Assembly (NCBI GenBank): GCA_024762655.1
Contig: JANTHB010000023.1
Location: forward strand, 1 to 42,849
DNA length: 42,849 bases
Direction: 5' to 3'
From: Bacteroidales bacterium
Lineage (GTDB): Bacteria > Bacteroidota > Bacteroidia > Bacteroidales > VadinHA17
Positions 24,481-38,000 of the stretch are shown one piece after another (the stretch's first letter is position 1; every line of letters starts with the position of its first letter). Below the pieces are notes generated by a model, which was given only the letters and a program-made list of their open reading frames with translations, was not told the origin of the DNA and did not search any database. A program made the translations under genes and the position numbers.

Positions 24481-26364
24481 ATGATTAAACCACGTCACTT
24501 TATCCTTGCAGCCCTGTTGGTGAGCACTGCGGTACTCACCGGAAGCCGTCCGGCCCGGAAACCGGAGTCCAAAGCACTCACTTCCTCTGATTACGATAAG
24601 TTTGAATACCGCATCCCCATGCGCGACGGGGTACATTTATTCACTTCGGTCTATATCCCCAAAGACCACAGTCACAAGTATCCGATACTGTTAAACCGGA
24701 CTCCCTATTCTGTAAGGCCTTACGGAAAGGATAAAAAAAGCTGGCTTGGTCCTTCCGATCTTTTTATGCAGGAGAAATACATCTTTGTTTACCAGGATGT
24801 CCGGGGCCGATTCATGTCGGAAGGCACCTTTCTCAATATGCGACCTATGCATGATCATAAAAAGAATTCAAAGGCCGTGGATGAGAGTACGGACACATGG
24901 GATACGGTGGACTGGCTGGTGAAAAATATCAGGGAAAGTAACGGTAAAGTAGGGATATGGGGCATCTCATATCCCGGATTTTATGCTTCCTGTGCTGCGG
25001 TGGATGCACACCCGGCTGTCAAGGCCATCTCCCCTCAGGCTCCCATTGCCGACTGGTTCTGGGATGATTTTCATCATCACGGTGCGTTTTTTCTTCCGCA
25101 TGCTTTTAATTTTCTTGCTGTTTTCGGCCAACCTCGTCCCAAACCCACTACAAAATGGGGTAAACGCTTCAGCCACGGCACCCCGGACGGCTACCGGTTT
25201 TTCATGGACCTGGGTCCCCTGTCCAATGTGGATAAGAAATATTACCACGGAAATATACATTTCTGGGAGGAGATCGTGAACCATCCCAATTACGATCGTT
25301 TCTGGCAGGAACGAAACCTCTTGCCGCATCTTAAAGAAGTAAAGCCGGCCATCCTGGTGGTGGGCGGATGGTACGATGCGGAAGACTTGTACGGCACCTT
25401 TTCCAATTATCAGGCCATGGAAAAAAACAGTCCCGGCGGGAACATTCGCATCGTCATCGGTCCGTGGCGGCACGGGGGCTGGGCCCGCAACAGCGGTGAC
25501 CACCTGGGATATGTATGGTTCTCCACGGATCCGGCACCTTCCGAATATTTCCGGAAGAACGTTGAGTTCCCTTTCTTTCAGTATTATCTGAAAGGCAAAG
25601 GAAAGTACAAGCCGGCGGAGGCCACCATGTACATCACCGGCAGCAATAAATGGAAAACGTTTGATACCTGGCCCCCACAGCACACTGTCAGCAGCACCCT
25701 GTTCTTCGCACCGGAACATCAGCTTTCTTTCTCCGAACCTTCCACCAGCGGTTATGACGAATATGTCAGCGACCCGGCCAAGGCAGTGCCTTATACCGAG
25801 TTGATCACTACCGGCATGTCGGCACAGTATATGACCGACGATCAACGTTTTGCAGGTCGCCGGCCGGACGTTCTGGTATACCAAACCTCTCCGCTGAAAA
25901 AAAACCTAACCATTGCAGGCAAGACCCAGGTGGATCTTTATGTATCAACCACCGGTACGGCCGCCGACTGGATCGTCAAGGTGATTGATGTTTATCCTGA
26001 TGATTTTCCTGATTTTAAGGGGAATCCCCCCACGATCCATATGGGCGGGTACCAGCAAATGGTCCGGAGCGAGGTGTTCAGGGGCCGCTACCGCAACAGT
26101 TACGAAAATCCGGAACCGTTTATTCCCGGCAAAGTTACCCCCGTTCATTTTCCGTTGCAGGATATTTTACATACTTTTAAAGAAGGCCACCGTATCATGG
26201 TACAGGTTCAGAGTACCTGGTTCCCGCTGGTAGATCTGAATCCTCAGAAATATGTTGAGAACATCTATCTGGATGCAAGGCCGGAAGATTTTATCAAAGC
26301 TACACACCGCGTTTATACCGGGGGAGAACATGCTTCCAGGATTGAGTTCAGGGTGTTGAAATAG
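24481..26364 (+). CDS. CocE/NonD-family hydrolase, exported
   Basis: A 627-residue serine hydrolase of the X-Pro dipeptidyl-peptidase (S15)/CocE family. An N-terminal signal peptide (ILAALLVSTAVLTGS) suggests a periplasmic or surface location. The alpha/beta-hydrolase triad is visible as Ser163 (GISYPG), Asp299 (GGWYDAED) and His331 (GPWRHGGW). The C-terminal half has the jelly-roll S15 C-domain (PEPFIPGKVTPVHFPLQDI). Members cleave acyl esters, beta-lactam acyl groups or N-terminal dipeptides, so the substrate is open. It stands alone between rocD and the convergent xylE. Confidence 0.92.
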   Translation: MIKPRHFILAALLVSTAVLTGSRPARKPESKALTSSDYDKFEYRIPMRDGVHLFTSVYIPKDHSHKYPILLNRTPYSVRPYGKDKKSWLGPSDLFMQEKYIFVYQDVRGRFMSEGTFLNMRPMHDHKKNSKAVDESTDTWDTVDWLVKNIRESNGKVGIWGISYPGFYASCAAVDAHPAVKAISPQAPIADWFWDDFHHHGAFFLPHAFNFLAVFGQPRPKPTTKWGKRFSHGTPDGYRFFMDLGPLSNVDKKYYHGNIHFWEEIVNHPNYDRFWQERNLLPHLKEVKPAILVVGGWYDAEDLYGTFSNYQAMEKNSPGGNIRIVIGPWRHGGWARNSGDHLGYVWFSTDPAPSEYFRKNVEFPFFQYYLKGKGKYKPAEATMYITGSNKWKTFDTWPPQHTVSSTLFFAPEHQLSFSEPSTSGYDEYVSDPAKAVPYTELITTGMSAQYMTDDQRFAGRRPDVLVYQTSPLKKNLTIAGKTQVDLYVSTTGTAADWIVKVIDVYPDDFPDFKGNPPTIHMGGYQQMVRSEVFRGRYRNSYENPEPFIPGKVTPVHFPLQDILHTFKEGHRIMVQVQSTWFPLVDLNPQKYVENIYLDARPEDFIKATHRVYTGGEHASRIEFRVLK

Positions 26365-26460
26365 TCATGGGTCCGTAGCAAAGACGACTCCCTGCGATAA
26401 ACCTGTTGATCTGAGATTTACAAGGCCTCCTCGTTAGTCCGGCAGGACCCAGGCATAGCG

Positions 26461-28077
26461 TCAGTCTCTCCTTTTCCAGATCTTCTGAATTTCCTCCAGG
26501 GTTTTTCCTTTGGTTTCCGGTACAAGTTTCCATACAAACCAGGCCGCCAGGATCCCCATCAAGCCGTATATCCAGTATGAAAAACCATGATGGAAGATTC
26601 TTATCAGCATGCTGTTATCGTTCATGACCGGGAACGTCCAGGAGATGATCAGGTTAGCCACCCACTGTGCCGCCACAGCGATAGACATCGCTCCGCGAAT
26701 ACTGTTCGGGAAGATTTCAGAGAGTAACACCCAGGTAACCGGTCCCCATGACATGGCAAAAGAAGCCACGTACGTAAGCATGAAAATCAGGGCTCCCAGA
26801 CCCATTTTCTGAAAATAGAAGGTGAACCCCAGGGCAAACATAGAAACAGCCATCCCCAATGCTCCGATTATTTGTAAGGGCTTCCTGCCAAAACGGTCTA
26901 CCGTAAGGATTGCCAATACGGTAAACAGCAAATTGATAGCACCGACAATGATCGTCTGGAGCAAGGCGGTGTCCGTCCCCGAACCCATATTCCGGAAGAT
27001 TTCGGGAGCATAGTAGAGTACCACATTGATCCCGACGAATTGCTGAAATACCGAGAGCATGATCCCTATAAAAATCACCGTCCCGCCAAAAGACAGCCAT
27101 GGTACCGACTTCTCTTTCAGGGTATCCCGTATCTCAGCCAGCACCTTTCCTGCATTAACGTGTCCGACTACTTTTTGAAGTACGGATTCCGCCTTATGCT
27201 CCTGGCCGGCCAGCACCAGGAAACGGGGCGTTTCCGGAACAAAGAAAAGCAACACCATAAAAAGGGTTGCAGGGAGGGTTTCGGAAGCAAACATCCAGCG
27301 CCATCCGGTAAGTTTCAGCCAGGTGTCATTCCCCTGATGGGTGTAGGCAATATAATAATTCACAAAATAAACAACCAGCATGCCGAAGATGATGGCAAAC
27401 TGGTTCCAGGACACCAGACGGCCTCGCATTTTTGCAGGAGCAATTTCAGCGATGTACATGGGTGACAACATAGAAGCAAGCCCCACTCCTATTCCTCCGA
27501 TGATCCGGTAAATGATAAACGAGATTACCGGTTGTACCATAAAAATATTCATTTTCTCAGGGATCGCCGAACCAACGGCCGACAGGGTAAACAGCAAGGC
27601 TGCCAGCACCAGGCCTTTTTTCCTTCCAAGTTTTCTGCTGACAAAACCGCCGATACTGCCTCCGATGATACATCCGACCAAAGCTGAAGACACCACAAAC
27701 CCCTTCAATGAGTTTGCAGTCTTTTCGGTGAGTGTCAAGGGGTTATCAAAGAACTTCACGATACCCACAAGGGCCAGCAAGACTACGATGGCGGTAATCC
27801 ACAACCCTTTCTTCCGTCCATACAGTTTCACAAGAATGGCTCCCAGGGCATACAAGATGATAGCCACGACTACCGCTACACTGACCCTGTATTGGAGAAT
27901 CACCCGGGTTGCGACCTCTGCATGGTCATACAGCGTATCGATAAAAAATCCCTGCAAAGCCTTTACAGCGCCGGAGATAACGGCCGTATCGTATCCGAAT
28001 AAAAGTCCCCCGAGGGTGGCCACCATGGTCACGGACATAATAAATGCCCGGTTTCCCTGATCCTGAGAATGTATCAT
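26461..28077 (-). CDS. xylE: Sugar porter, D-xylose:H+ symporter type
   Basis: A 538-residue MFS transporter very similar to E. coli XylE across its core: LGGLLFGYDTAVISG near 22-36, GGIGVGLASMLSPMYIAE, FQQFVGINVVLYYAPE with the sugar-binding Gln-Gln and Asn, and VPETKGKTLEE at the end. Compared with E. coli XylE it has an extra block of about 70 residues (around 45-115) between the first two helices, with two hydrophobic segments and its own GRKKG loop. It starts five bases after xylA and is the last gene of the xylose operon. Confidence 0.93.
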   Translation of the reverse strand: MIHSQDQGNRAFIMSVTMVATLGGLLFGYDTAVISGAVKALQGFFIDTLYDHAEVATRVILQYRVSVAVVVAIILYALGAILVKLYGRKKGLWITAIVVLLALVGIVKFFDNPLTLTEKTANSLKGFVVSSALVGCIIGGSIGGFVSRKLGRKKGLVLAALLFTLSAVGSAIPEKMNIFMVQPVISFIIYRIIGGIGVGLASMLSPMYIAEIAPAKMRGRLVSWNQFAIIFGMLVVYFVNYYIAYTHQGNDTWLKLTGWRWMFASETLPATLFMVLLFFVPETPRFLVLAGQEHKAESVLQKVVGHVNAGKVLAEIRDTLKEKSVPWLSFGGTVIFIGIMLSVFQQFVGINVVLYYAPEIFRNMGSGTDTALLQTIIVGAINLLFTVLAILTVDRFGRKPLQIIGALGMAVSMFALGFTFYFQKMGLGALIFMLTYVASFAMSWGPVTWVLLSEIFPNSIRGAMSIAVAAQWVANLIISWTFPVMNDNSMLIRIFHHGFSYWIYGLMGILAAWFVWKLVPETKGKTLEEIQKIWKRRD

Positions 28078-28082
28078 ATTTA

Positions 28083-29411
28083 TCAGATATATTGATTGAT
28101 CAATTGTTCAAACCATTCCTGTTTCCCGCTGATCCTGGCAGGTTCTCCAACCCGGATTGCCAGATCATGCAGTTCTTCCAGGGTCATATTTCCGGCTTCA
28201 AAGGAGGCTCCTTCCCCCGCATTAAAAGAAGCATACCTTTCCTTTCTTTTCGAAAGATAAGGGGATTCCGTCAACATGCGGTCCGCCACTTCCAGGGCCC
28301 GGGCAAAGACATCCATGGCAGCAATATGGGCAATAAAAATATCTTCAAGGTCGGTTGAGTTCCTGCGTGTTTTAGCATCAAAATTAACGCCGCCTGTGGT
28401 AAAGCCCCCCGCTTCAAGGATCACCAGCATAGCTTCGACCGTCTCATAGAGGTTAATGACAAACTGATCGGTATCCCAGCCGTTCTGATAATCCCCCCGA
28501 TTGGCATCAATGCTTCCGAGCAGTCCGGCATCGGCAGCTGCCTGCAATTCATGCTGAAAAGTATGGCCGGCCAGGGTGGCATGGTTCACCTCTATGTTTA
28601 ACTTAAAGTCCTTATCCAATCCGTAATGCCGGAGGAAACCGATGACCGTCTCAGCATCATAATCATATTGGTGTTTGGTTGGCTCCATCGGTTTGGGCTC
28701 GATCAGGAAAGTGCCGGTAAACCCGTTCTTACGGGCATAATCCCGGGCCATGGTCAGAAAACGGGCCAGATGTTCTTTTTCCCGTTTCATATCGGTATTT
28801 AGCAAGGAAAGATATCCTTCTCTCCCACCCCAGAACACATAGTTTTCTCCTCCCAGGGCAATGGTGGCATCCAGGGCATTCTTTACCTGTGCTCCGGCAC
28901 GAGCAACCACCCCGAAATCAGGGTTGGTGGCAGCACCGTTCATGTAGCGCGGATGAGAGAAAAGGTTAGAGGTGCCCCACAGCAGCCTGATCCCCGAAAG
29001 CCGTTGTTTCTCTTTGGCATAATCTACCATATGAGCCACTCTTTTTTCCGATTCGGCCAGTGTAGGCCCCTCTTCCACCAGGTCAAAATCATGAAAACAA
29101 TAATAGGGCACGCCCAGCTTTGTAAAAAACTCAAAAGCGGCATCCATCTTTGCACGTGCCCTGTCCATAGGAGTGTCATAGTAATTCCAGGGAAACGCTT
29201 TGGTTCCCATACCGAACGGATCATTTCCGGTATTGCAGAAAGTATGCCAGTAAGCTACCGCAAAACGGAAGTGATCTTTCATTTTTTTGCCACGGACAAC
29301 CTTATTTTCATCATACCATTTAAAAGCCAAAGGATTATCCGATTCTTTTCCCTCAAAAGGGATCTTTCCTATTCCGGGAAAGCATTCTTTTTGACCCGTT
29401 AAAACAGACAT
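28083..29411 (-). CDS. xylA: Xylose isomerase
   Basis: A 442-residue class II xylose isomerase (xylose to xylulose). The catalytic region [13 protein letters not shown], the [11 protein letters not shown] motif, the metal-binding [15 protein letters not shown] and the later [15 protein letters not shown] and GSIDANRGD segments are all present. The length matches class II enzymes (about 440). It lies between xylB (68 bases upstream) and xylE (5 bases downstream), so kinase, isomerase and transporter are made together. Confidence 0.97.
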   Translation of the reverse strand: MSVLTGQKECFPGIGKIPFEGKESDNPLAFKWYDENKVVRGKKMKDHFRFAVAYWHTFCNTGNDPFGMGTKAFPWNYYDTPMDRARAKMDAAFEFFTKLGVPYYCFHDFDLVEEGPTLAESEKRVAHMVDYAKEKQRLSGIRLLWGTSNLFSHPRYMNGAATNPDFGVVARAGAQVKNALDATIALGGENYVFWGGREGYLSLLNTDMKREKEHLARFLTMARDYARKNGFTGTFLIEPKPMEPTKHQYDYDAETVIGFLRHYGLDKDFKLNIEVNHATLAGHTFQHELQAAADAGLLGSIDANRGDYQNGWDTDQFVINLYETVEAMLVILEAGGFTTGGVNFDAKTRRNSTDLEDIFIAHIAAMDVFARALEVADRMLTESPYLSKRKERYASFNAGEGASFEAGNMTLEELHDLAIRVGEPARISGKQEWFEQLINQYI

Positions 29412-29479
29412 ATTTATTACTTTTTAGTTAAAAGTCTTTTTTACACATCCGGTGTCTCCATGCTATTTCTTGACCTGAC

Positions 29480-30967
29480 TCACGGTACTACTACTTTCTC
29501 CAGGTATTCCCGCCATTTTCCGTACGCTTCCTCATAGGCGGGTTCCAGCATCGTTTCGGGATCTATGGTTCTGATTTTCTTCAGGGAGTGAAAGCATTCT
29601 GTGGGGTTATGATAAAAGCCGCTGCCCAGGCCTGCTGCCAGTGCAGCACCTTGTGAGCCGTCAGTATCATACAGTTCTATAGGCGTATGGGTACTGTTGG
29701 CCACCGCTTCTGCAAACAACGGACTTAAAAACATATTGGCATGCCCTGCGCGTATCACCCCGGGGACGATTCCGGTTTCCCGCATAATTTCCAGACCATA
29801 GCGAAAAGCAAAGGCGATTCCTTCCTGCACAGCCCGCAGCATATGGGCACGCCGGTGAATATTGAACTGCAGCCCGGAAATAAGCGCTCCCGGGTTCCGG
29901 TTGTTCAGGATCCTTTCCGCACCATTCCCAAAAGGCAATATGATCAGTCCGTCAGCTCCTGCAGGAACGGAGGCCGCTTCTTCGTTCATCTCAGGGTAGC
30001 TCAGGTCTCCCGTGAACTGCTGTCTCATCCAGGCATTGAGGATGCCGGTACCGTTGATGCACAAAAGAACCCCATATCTGTTATCAGGAGGTTGATGGTT
30101 CACATGAACAAACGTGTTCACCCGGGACAGGGGATCATATTTCCCCAGATCGCTCACGCCGTATACCACTCCGGATGTGCCGGCCGTAGCCGCCACCTCG
30201 CCGGGATTCAACACATTCAGGGAAAAAGCATTGTTGGGCTGATCCCCGGCCCGGTAGGCGATCAGGGTACCCGCAGAAAGTCCCAATTCCAGAGCAGCTT
30301 CCTTCGAGAGCTTTCCCTGCTCTCCGAACACAGGTACGATCACAGGAAAGAGGTTCAGGTCAAATCCGAAATAATCCGTAATGAGTGAAGACACATCGTT
30401 GTCCTTAAAGTCCCAGAAAATCCCTTCCGACAAACCGGTAATGGTTGTTGTCGCCTCCCCCGTCATTTTCATGGCAATATAGTCTCCGGGCAACAGAAAT
30501 TTCCAGACCTTTTCAAAGATCTCAGGCTCATTTTCTTTCACCCACGCCAGTTTGGCTGCGGTAAAATTACCGGGTGAGTTCAATAAATGATCCAGGCTTT
30601 TTTCCGGACCAATGTTTTGAAACGCTTTCTCTCCAATATCAACCGCCCTGCTGTCACACCATATGATCGAAGGGCGAAGCACCTTCCTGTCACGGTCTAT
30701 CAATACCAGTCCGTGCATCTGATAAGAGATACCAATGGCTTTGATATTCTCCGGGGACACCTGCGTTTTCTCCAGAATATTCCGGGTCACCCTGACCAGA
30801 TTGTTCCACCACATCGCCGGATCCTGTTCTGCCCAGCCGGGAAACGGAGCATCTATGGGCATTTCCTGCCCGGGCCAGGCGGAAGAGTAAAGTACACTCC
30901 CTTTTTCACCATCCACAAGCGTGGCTTTGACAGATGAGCTTCCTACATCGTATCCGAGAAGGAGCAT
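29480..30967 (-). CDS. xylB: Xylulokinase
   Basis: A 495-residue FGGY-family kinase that phosphorylates xylulose to xylulose 5-phosphate. The N-terminal GYDVGSSSVKATLVD, the substrate region GISYQMHGLVLID, ATAGTSGVVYG and the C-terminal DGSQGAALAAG are typical of XylB. The start is an ATG at 30967, 22 bases after the gyrB stop, so it may be transcribed with gyrB. It is the first gene of the xylose set; no xylose-responsive regulator is in the window. Confidence 0.94.
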   Translation of the reverse strand: MLLLGYDVGSSSVKATLVDGEKGSVLYSSAWPGQEMPIDAPFPGWAEQDPAMWWNNLVRVTRNILEKTQVSPENIKAIGISYQMHGLVLIDRDRKVLRPSIIWCDSRAVDIGEKAFQNIGPEKSLDHLLNSPGNFTAAKLAWVKENEPEIFEKVWKFLLPGDYIAMKMTGEATTTITGLSEGIFWDFKDNDVSSLITDYFGFDLNLFPVIVPVFGEQGKLSKEAALELGLSAGTLIAYRAGDQPNNAFSLNVLNPGEVAATAGTSGVVYGVSDLGKYDPLSRVNTFVHVNHQPPDNRYGVLLCINGTGILNAWMRQQFTGDLSYPEMNEEAASVPAGADGLIILPFGNGAERILNNRNPGALISGLQFNIHRRAHMLRAVQEGIAFAFRYGLEIMRETGIVPGVIRAGHANMFLSPLFAEAVANSTHTPIELYDTDGSQGAALAAGLGSGFYHNPTECFHSLKKIRTIDPETMLEPAYEEAYGKWREYLEKVVVP

Positions 30968-30989
30968 GGCAGTGTCGGGTTAGTCGTGT

Positions 30990-33077
<2,088 letters not shown>

Positions 33078-33190
33078 TTATGATTTATCGTTTAACTGCT
33101 ATTTGCATAAAAGCATTTAAACGGCTCCCTTTTTCTTCCCCTGCTTATCACCTCACGTAACCTTTTCTCAGACAATATATTATCGTTCAT

Positions 33191-33223
33191 CAAAAGTATA
33201 GACATTTTGGTTATGCAAATATA
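33191..33223 (-). promoter_or_regulatory. Two candidate -7 elements upstream of gyrB
   Basis: TACTTTTG (33191-33198) and TATATTTG (33216-33223) on the minus strand both match TAnnTTTG. They lie in the 379-base gap between the gyrB start and the barrel gene. The rest of that gap is AT-rich with no credible ORF; a weak seven-base inverted repeat AGGTTGA/TCAACCT (about 33325-33350) lies just after the barrel gene stop. Confidence 0.4.
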
Positions 33224-33363
33224 GTAAATTTTAATGATAATCAGGCGATTAACCATGCTTTTCTCCGCATTTTTTTCAACAAAAAATGAACAAAAGAAGA
33301 TTTTAAAAAGGGGAGCTTGTTATTAGGTTGAAAACTTAATATATCAACCTGAACTTAAGACTC

Positions 33364-35031
33364 TTACAACGAATAAGTAAATCCTCCCATGATAAAAAAG
33401 CCCTGTGTTGGATATTGGTTCCAGGTTTGATACCTGATTCCGGCCAGATTATTAAATCTGAGAAAGAAAGAAAGAATTTTGCGATAACGGTATTCAACGC
33501 CCAGATTAAGGTCGGGATAAGCTTTCAGGGTAATGATATCGGGGACAGGATCCGGAGACAGTGCATATCGTTTGCCTATAAACATCATATCTGCTGTCAT
33601 GAGGATCTTATTGCGGAGGTTATATCTTACACCCAGCGACGCTTTAACCCCTGGTTCATGCCAGGGCTTATACAAAGAGGACATAGTATAGCTTTTGAAG
33701 CCGGCCCACAGACGCAGAGAAAGTTTTTCTCCGGCCTGTGTCACGAACTCACCAGAGACCCCGGCTACCTGTACATCGTCATACATCACGGAAAACAGGT
33801 TGCCAACCCGGTTCGTATCATTCACAAAAAAAGGCATGTTGTCCACCAGTGCATAAGAACCGTGTAGCTTATATTCTGTTCCGGGAGCCAGGGACCCGGA
33901 AAGTCCCACATAAAAGTCCATCTTGCGATCCGTGTTCTCCACATACAGTCCCGGCCGGACATAGGGATTGATCCCGGCAACGGACCGGTAGTCATTTACT
34001 TTCATTCCTCCATCCATTCCCATATAAGCCACCAGGTATTCGGGAATGATCTTAAACTGAAACCTTACTTTCGGATACATTCTGAAGGTGGGATTTCCCT
34101 GGGTTACATCCATCGTTCCGGTGATGGACGCTTTCAGTCTCCATTCATCCGAAGACTGAAAATACCAGGGTTCTATATTTGCCACCGTATTGTAATTGCC
34201 TGTAGGATACAAATCCGCATTATAATAATTCACATCCATATTCAATCCCAGGGTTTTGCCGTCAAACATTTTAAACACACGGGCATCCCATTTTACACTA
34301 TGCTCATAATGACTATAGTTATCTGAAAGATAATCATAACGCAGGCGTAGGTCAAAATTCAGATGATTGGAATCGGCCCGGGAAGAATAGAAATGCACGC
34401 CGGCCCCCGGGTTGAGGAAGGTCTGCCGGATATTTTCTTTGGATAAGGCAGTGTCCAGCAATGGATTATATCCATAAAACAGGACTTTGTCCCGGTTCAG
34501 GAAAAGCTCCCCTTCAAACGTGGAATGGCGAAACATCTTTTTCCCGTAACCCATTATCTTCAGGTTTCCATAGTTTCCATCCACTTTTTTCCCGTTGTCC
34601 AGTTTGACTTTTCCGTTGGAAGAAAGGCTTCCCAGGTAAAAGCCATAGGCATGATCGCGGGAACGCAAACTGGCAATGCTGATCTCGGCCAGTGGCGTAA
34701 CATAGTTGCCTATGCCCATTTTCAGATAGCTTTTATACAGCTTTGGGACCGACTCCCCCGCCATGCGTGCGGGTTTGATAGGTTTGGGCTGATAAGCGAT
34801 CATCATGGGATGAGGAGTGATCTCGTATCTTATCACCGGATGATACCGGGCCGTGTCTTCCGTAACGGGAGGAAGATCAATTTTCCGGGCCTCCGACAAT
34901 ACCGGTTCATACGGTTTTACTACCCTGACTTCTTTTCTGATCTCTTCTTTTTGAGCATGGACCATGACAGATATGGTCAGGAATAAACCCGTTAACACGA
35001 TAAAAAAACGATAGGTATGATCATTTCTCAT
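33364..35031 (-). CDS. Outer-membrane beta-barrel protein paired with the TPR protein
   Basis: A 555-residue exported protein. A signal peptide ends near VHAQ. A short periplasmic segment (RVVKPYEPVLSEARKIDLPP) resembles the N-terminal motif of a group of TonB-receptor-like proteins in Bacteroidota, but there is no plug domain. From about residue 95 the sequence is a regular series of amphipathic, aromatic-rich strands with Gly/Asp/Asn turns, as in a barrel of 14 or more strands. It ends FFIMGGFTYSL. Its ATG overlaps the TPR stop by one base (TAATG), so the two are translationally coupled and probably act together in the envelope. Function unknown. Confidence 0.85.
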   Translation of the reverse strand: MRNDHTYRFFIVLTGLFLTISVMVHAQKEEIRKEVRVVKPYEPVLSEARKIDLPPVTEDTARYHPVIRYEITPHPMMIAYQPKPIKPARMAGESVPKLYKSYLKMGIGNYVTPLAEISIASLRSRDHAYGFYLGSLSSNGKVKLDNGKKVDGNYGNLKIMGYGKKMFRHSTFEGELFLNRDKVLFYGYNPLLDTALSKENIRQTFLNPGAGVHFYSSRADSNHLNFDLRLRYDYLSDNYSHYEHSVKWDARVFKMFDGKTLGLNMDVNYYNADLYPTGNYNTVANIEPWYFQSSDEWRLKASITGTMDVTQGNPTFRMYPKVRFQFKIIPEYLVAYMGMDGGMKVNDYRSVAGINPYVRPGLYVENTDRKMDFYVGLSGSLAPGTEYKLHGSYALVDNMPFFVNDTNRVGNLFSVMYDDVQVAGVSGEFVTQAGEKLSLRLWAGFKSYTMSSLYKPWHEPGVKASLGVRYNLRNKILMTADMMFIGKRYALSPDPVPDIITLKAYPDLNLGVEYRYRKILSFFLRFNNLAGIRYQTWNQYPTQGFFIMGGFTYSL

Positions 35032-38000
35032 TATCCGGCTATTATGGTCGTTTTCAAAAATATACAGGCACTACCGTCCTTCTGTTTTGCCTTGATGGTA
35101 TCCGGCGGTATTTCAAGAGAATCACCCGGGGCATTCATAAGCTGTTCAAACCGTTCAATATCTTTAAGTTTTTCTTTGGCTTCCGTCAGGATCCCGTCCT
35201 CGGTTATCTTGTAATACTCAAGCAGGCTCCGCAGGGTATATTTCGCCTGCAGAAGATCGTTCTTGTCAATACTGATATCCGACAGCAGCAGGAAAGCTTT
35301 TGCCATCCAGTAAGGATGGGGAGTGCTCATATTGATAAATTTCATGATGACTTTTTCCGCCTCGTCTTTCCTTCCCATGCGGTACAACAGCTCTGCCACC
35401 CTGTATTTTGATTCCGCACCTTCGGGGCTGGATACTTCTACGGCTACTTTCCGGTATGCCTCCAGGGCTTTCTCATTTTCTCCCAGGGCCTGCCAGGATT
35501 TTGCCATTTTAAACCAGGCTTCCCGGGCCGTTTCCTCTGTCAGATTATCCATTTTTACAATCTCTTTCGCTACGGTAATGGTCGAACGGTAATTATTCAG
35601 CGCATAGGAACAACGCAACTGCCCGAGGCGTGCGGTCAGGATATTTTTTTTCTGTTCAGCCACCTTTTCCAGCAGAACATAGTCTTCGAGGGCCGAGGAA
35701 TAGTCTTTCTTTGCGTAGTATAATCCGGATGAAGCCAGCAGGGCAGACTCCGTAAAAAGATTCCTAGGCTGACGGATCACATAACCATAGTGCTTCAGGG
35801 CTTCATCCACAGCGCCTTTACTGCGCAGGCATTCGGCAAGATAAAAATGAGCATTTATTCTGAAAGCCCCGTCCGGGAATTTCTGCAGATAGCGGTTCAT
35901 TACACTTTCTGCTTTATTGCAGTCTCCTTTCATGTAAATATTTTCTCCGGAAATATACATCAGGGAATCTTCTTCGGCCCGGCTCACATTGGCAAAGCCC
36001 CCCAGTTTCCGGGCATAAGCAAAATAAGCCTCCACATCATTCATGTCAACATAGGCATTCTTGAGGCCGGTAAGCGCATTCCGGGCCTCCGGAGTCCCCG
36101 GATATTTTTCTATCAATTGTTTATAGTTTTTTACCGCTTCCTTAAAGTTATTCAGATTATAGTAGATCAACCCCATTTGCAGGTAAGCTTTGGGCACAAA
36201 CAAACTGGATTGATACGAATAGATGATCTCCTGAAAGTCCTTCAGGGCTGCTTTCGTATTATTCACCTCCATATACGCCATTCCTCTTTCATACAAGGCA
36301 TCATCCAGGTAGTTCGAGCCGGGGAACTGCTGTATCAATGTTGTCAGGTCTTTGATTTTGGCCTGCTGGTTTTTCAACAACCCATAGGAAAAGCCCCTTT
36401 GATACAGAGCATAGTCTGCGTTATTTTTGCCACTCTGATAAGCTTTGGTATAAAAAGCTATGGCGCGGTTGAAGTCCCTTTTTATAAAGGCACAATCTCC
36501 CAGGCGGTTATACGTATCGGCAACAAGTGCCGGGGTCGTTTTCCCTGAGAAGGACAGGTATTTTCGAAACCACTGGGATGCCAGGTCATACTTTTTCTCA
36601 TTAAAATAGACATAGCCGATACTGTAATGTGCAACGGGAAATTCGGGCTGGGAAACCGCTGCACTACTGTAAATAAATTTCATATAAGCATCCAGCGCAT
36701 TTTTCAGATCCTTCATCCGGTAGAAGGCCTCTCCCATCCAGTACGAGGCTCTGGCACGCAATGCCTGATCATAGACGCCGTATTTCAGAGATTTGTTAAG
36801 CAATATAACAGCGTTGTCCGGATCGCCCGACCTGATCAACTCCAACGCCCGGTAAAAGGCAACTTTCTGATAGGCCTTTTTCATTTCATCATTTTTGTCT
36901 CTGACCTGATCCAGAGATTCAAGGGCCAGTTTATAGTTCTTTGTATTCAGATAAGCCAGCACAAGATAATGATAGGCTTCGTTGATTCTTTTGGAATAGG
37001 GATATGTATTAATATAGGCTTTCAGGGCTCTCACCGCTTCGTTAAAGGGCGAATAGGAAAGTTCGAAAGTCAGTTTGGCATAGTTGAACAGTGCATCCTC
37101 CCTGATCTCCGGATCAAAATCCATTCCCGCCGCTGAAGAAAAAGCAATGGCTGCCTTTTTTTTGTCTCCCATATGTAAAAAGCAGTCTGCCAGCAAATAG
37201 TAGGTGTTCTGTGCCAGCTTATCCTTGCTTCCGGTTACATACGTTAAATGTTTCACCGCCAGATCATACTGCTCCGTTTTATAGTAACAATACCCAAGTT
37301 CATAATGTTCCTGACGGTTCAGCGGATTGTTCTCCGCATATTTCTCAAGATAAGGCAACGCTTTGTCATACGTTCCTTTCTGAAACCAGGCATCCCCGAC
37401 AAACCGGGTGATTTCTGCCTGTCTCGAAGGAGTGGCATGTTCCAGTATTCCCGGAGCATATTCAATGATCTTATCATATTTTTTCTGAAGATAGAGGATC
37501 TGAACAATGTAATATGGAACGATCGGGGAAAAGTTCTCATCTTCGGTAAGTCTCCTGAATTCTTTCAAGGCCGTCTGATAATTTTTCTCCATGTAGGCGA
37601 TGTGAGCATAGTAATAAATCGCCGGAGAAGAATAATCACTGCGGATATCCTTGATCTCATAAAAGGCCAGTTTGGCTTTATCGTAATCCTTGCGCATAAA
37701 ATAAGAATAGCCCAGTTTGAAATAATATTCGGATGTTTTCTGCTCCTTGAGCGAGGCAACATCCACCCGGTTGAAATATTCTATGGCTTTTCTGTAGCTT
37801 TTCTTCTGATACTGAAAAAGGGCCATTTCAAAAACAGCCTTTTTCACCAGAGCGCTCTCCGGATGATTACTGATAAACGCAAACAAACGGTATTCTGCAT
37901 CATTATTGAACAAAAACAAAGCACATTTGGCTGCATAATATTCGGCTTGTACCGACAGGAGGCTTTTGCTGTCACTATTTTTTGAAACAAAATCGTCAAA

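Noticed and set aside
24967-25884. A 305-codon open frame antisense to the CocE-type gene
   Set aside because: The plus-strand gene has an intact catalytic triad and signal peptide; the antisense frame has no recognisable domain and arises from codon bias.
33325-33350. Inverted repeat AGGTTGA/TCAACCT after the barrel gene
   Set aside because: The stem is short, the loop is long and no T run follows, so a terminator is not supported.
35790-36548. A 252-codon open frame antisense to the TPR gene
   Set aside because: It overlaps TPR repeats whose sense reading is clearly coding.
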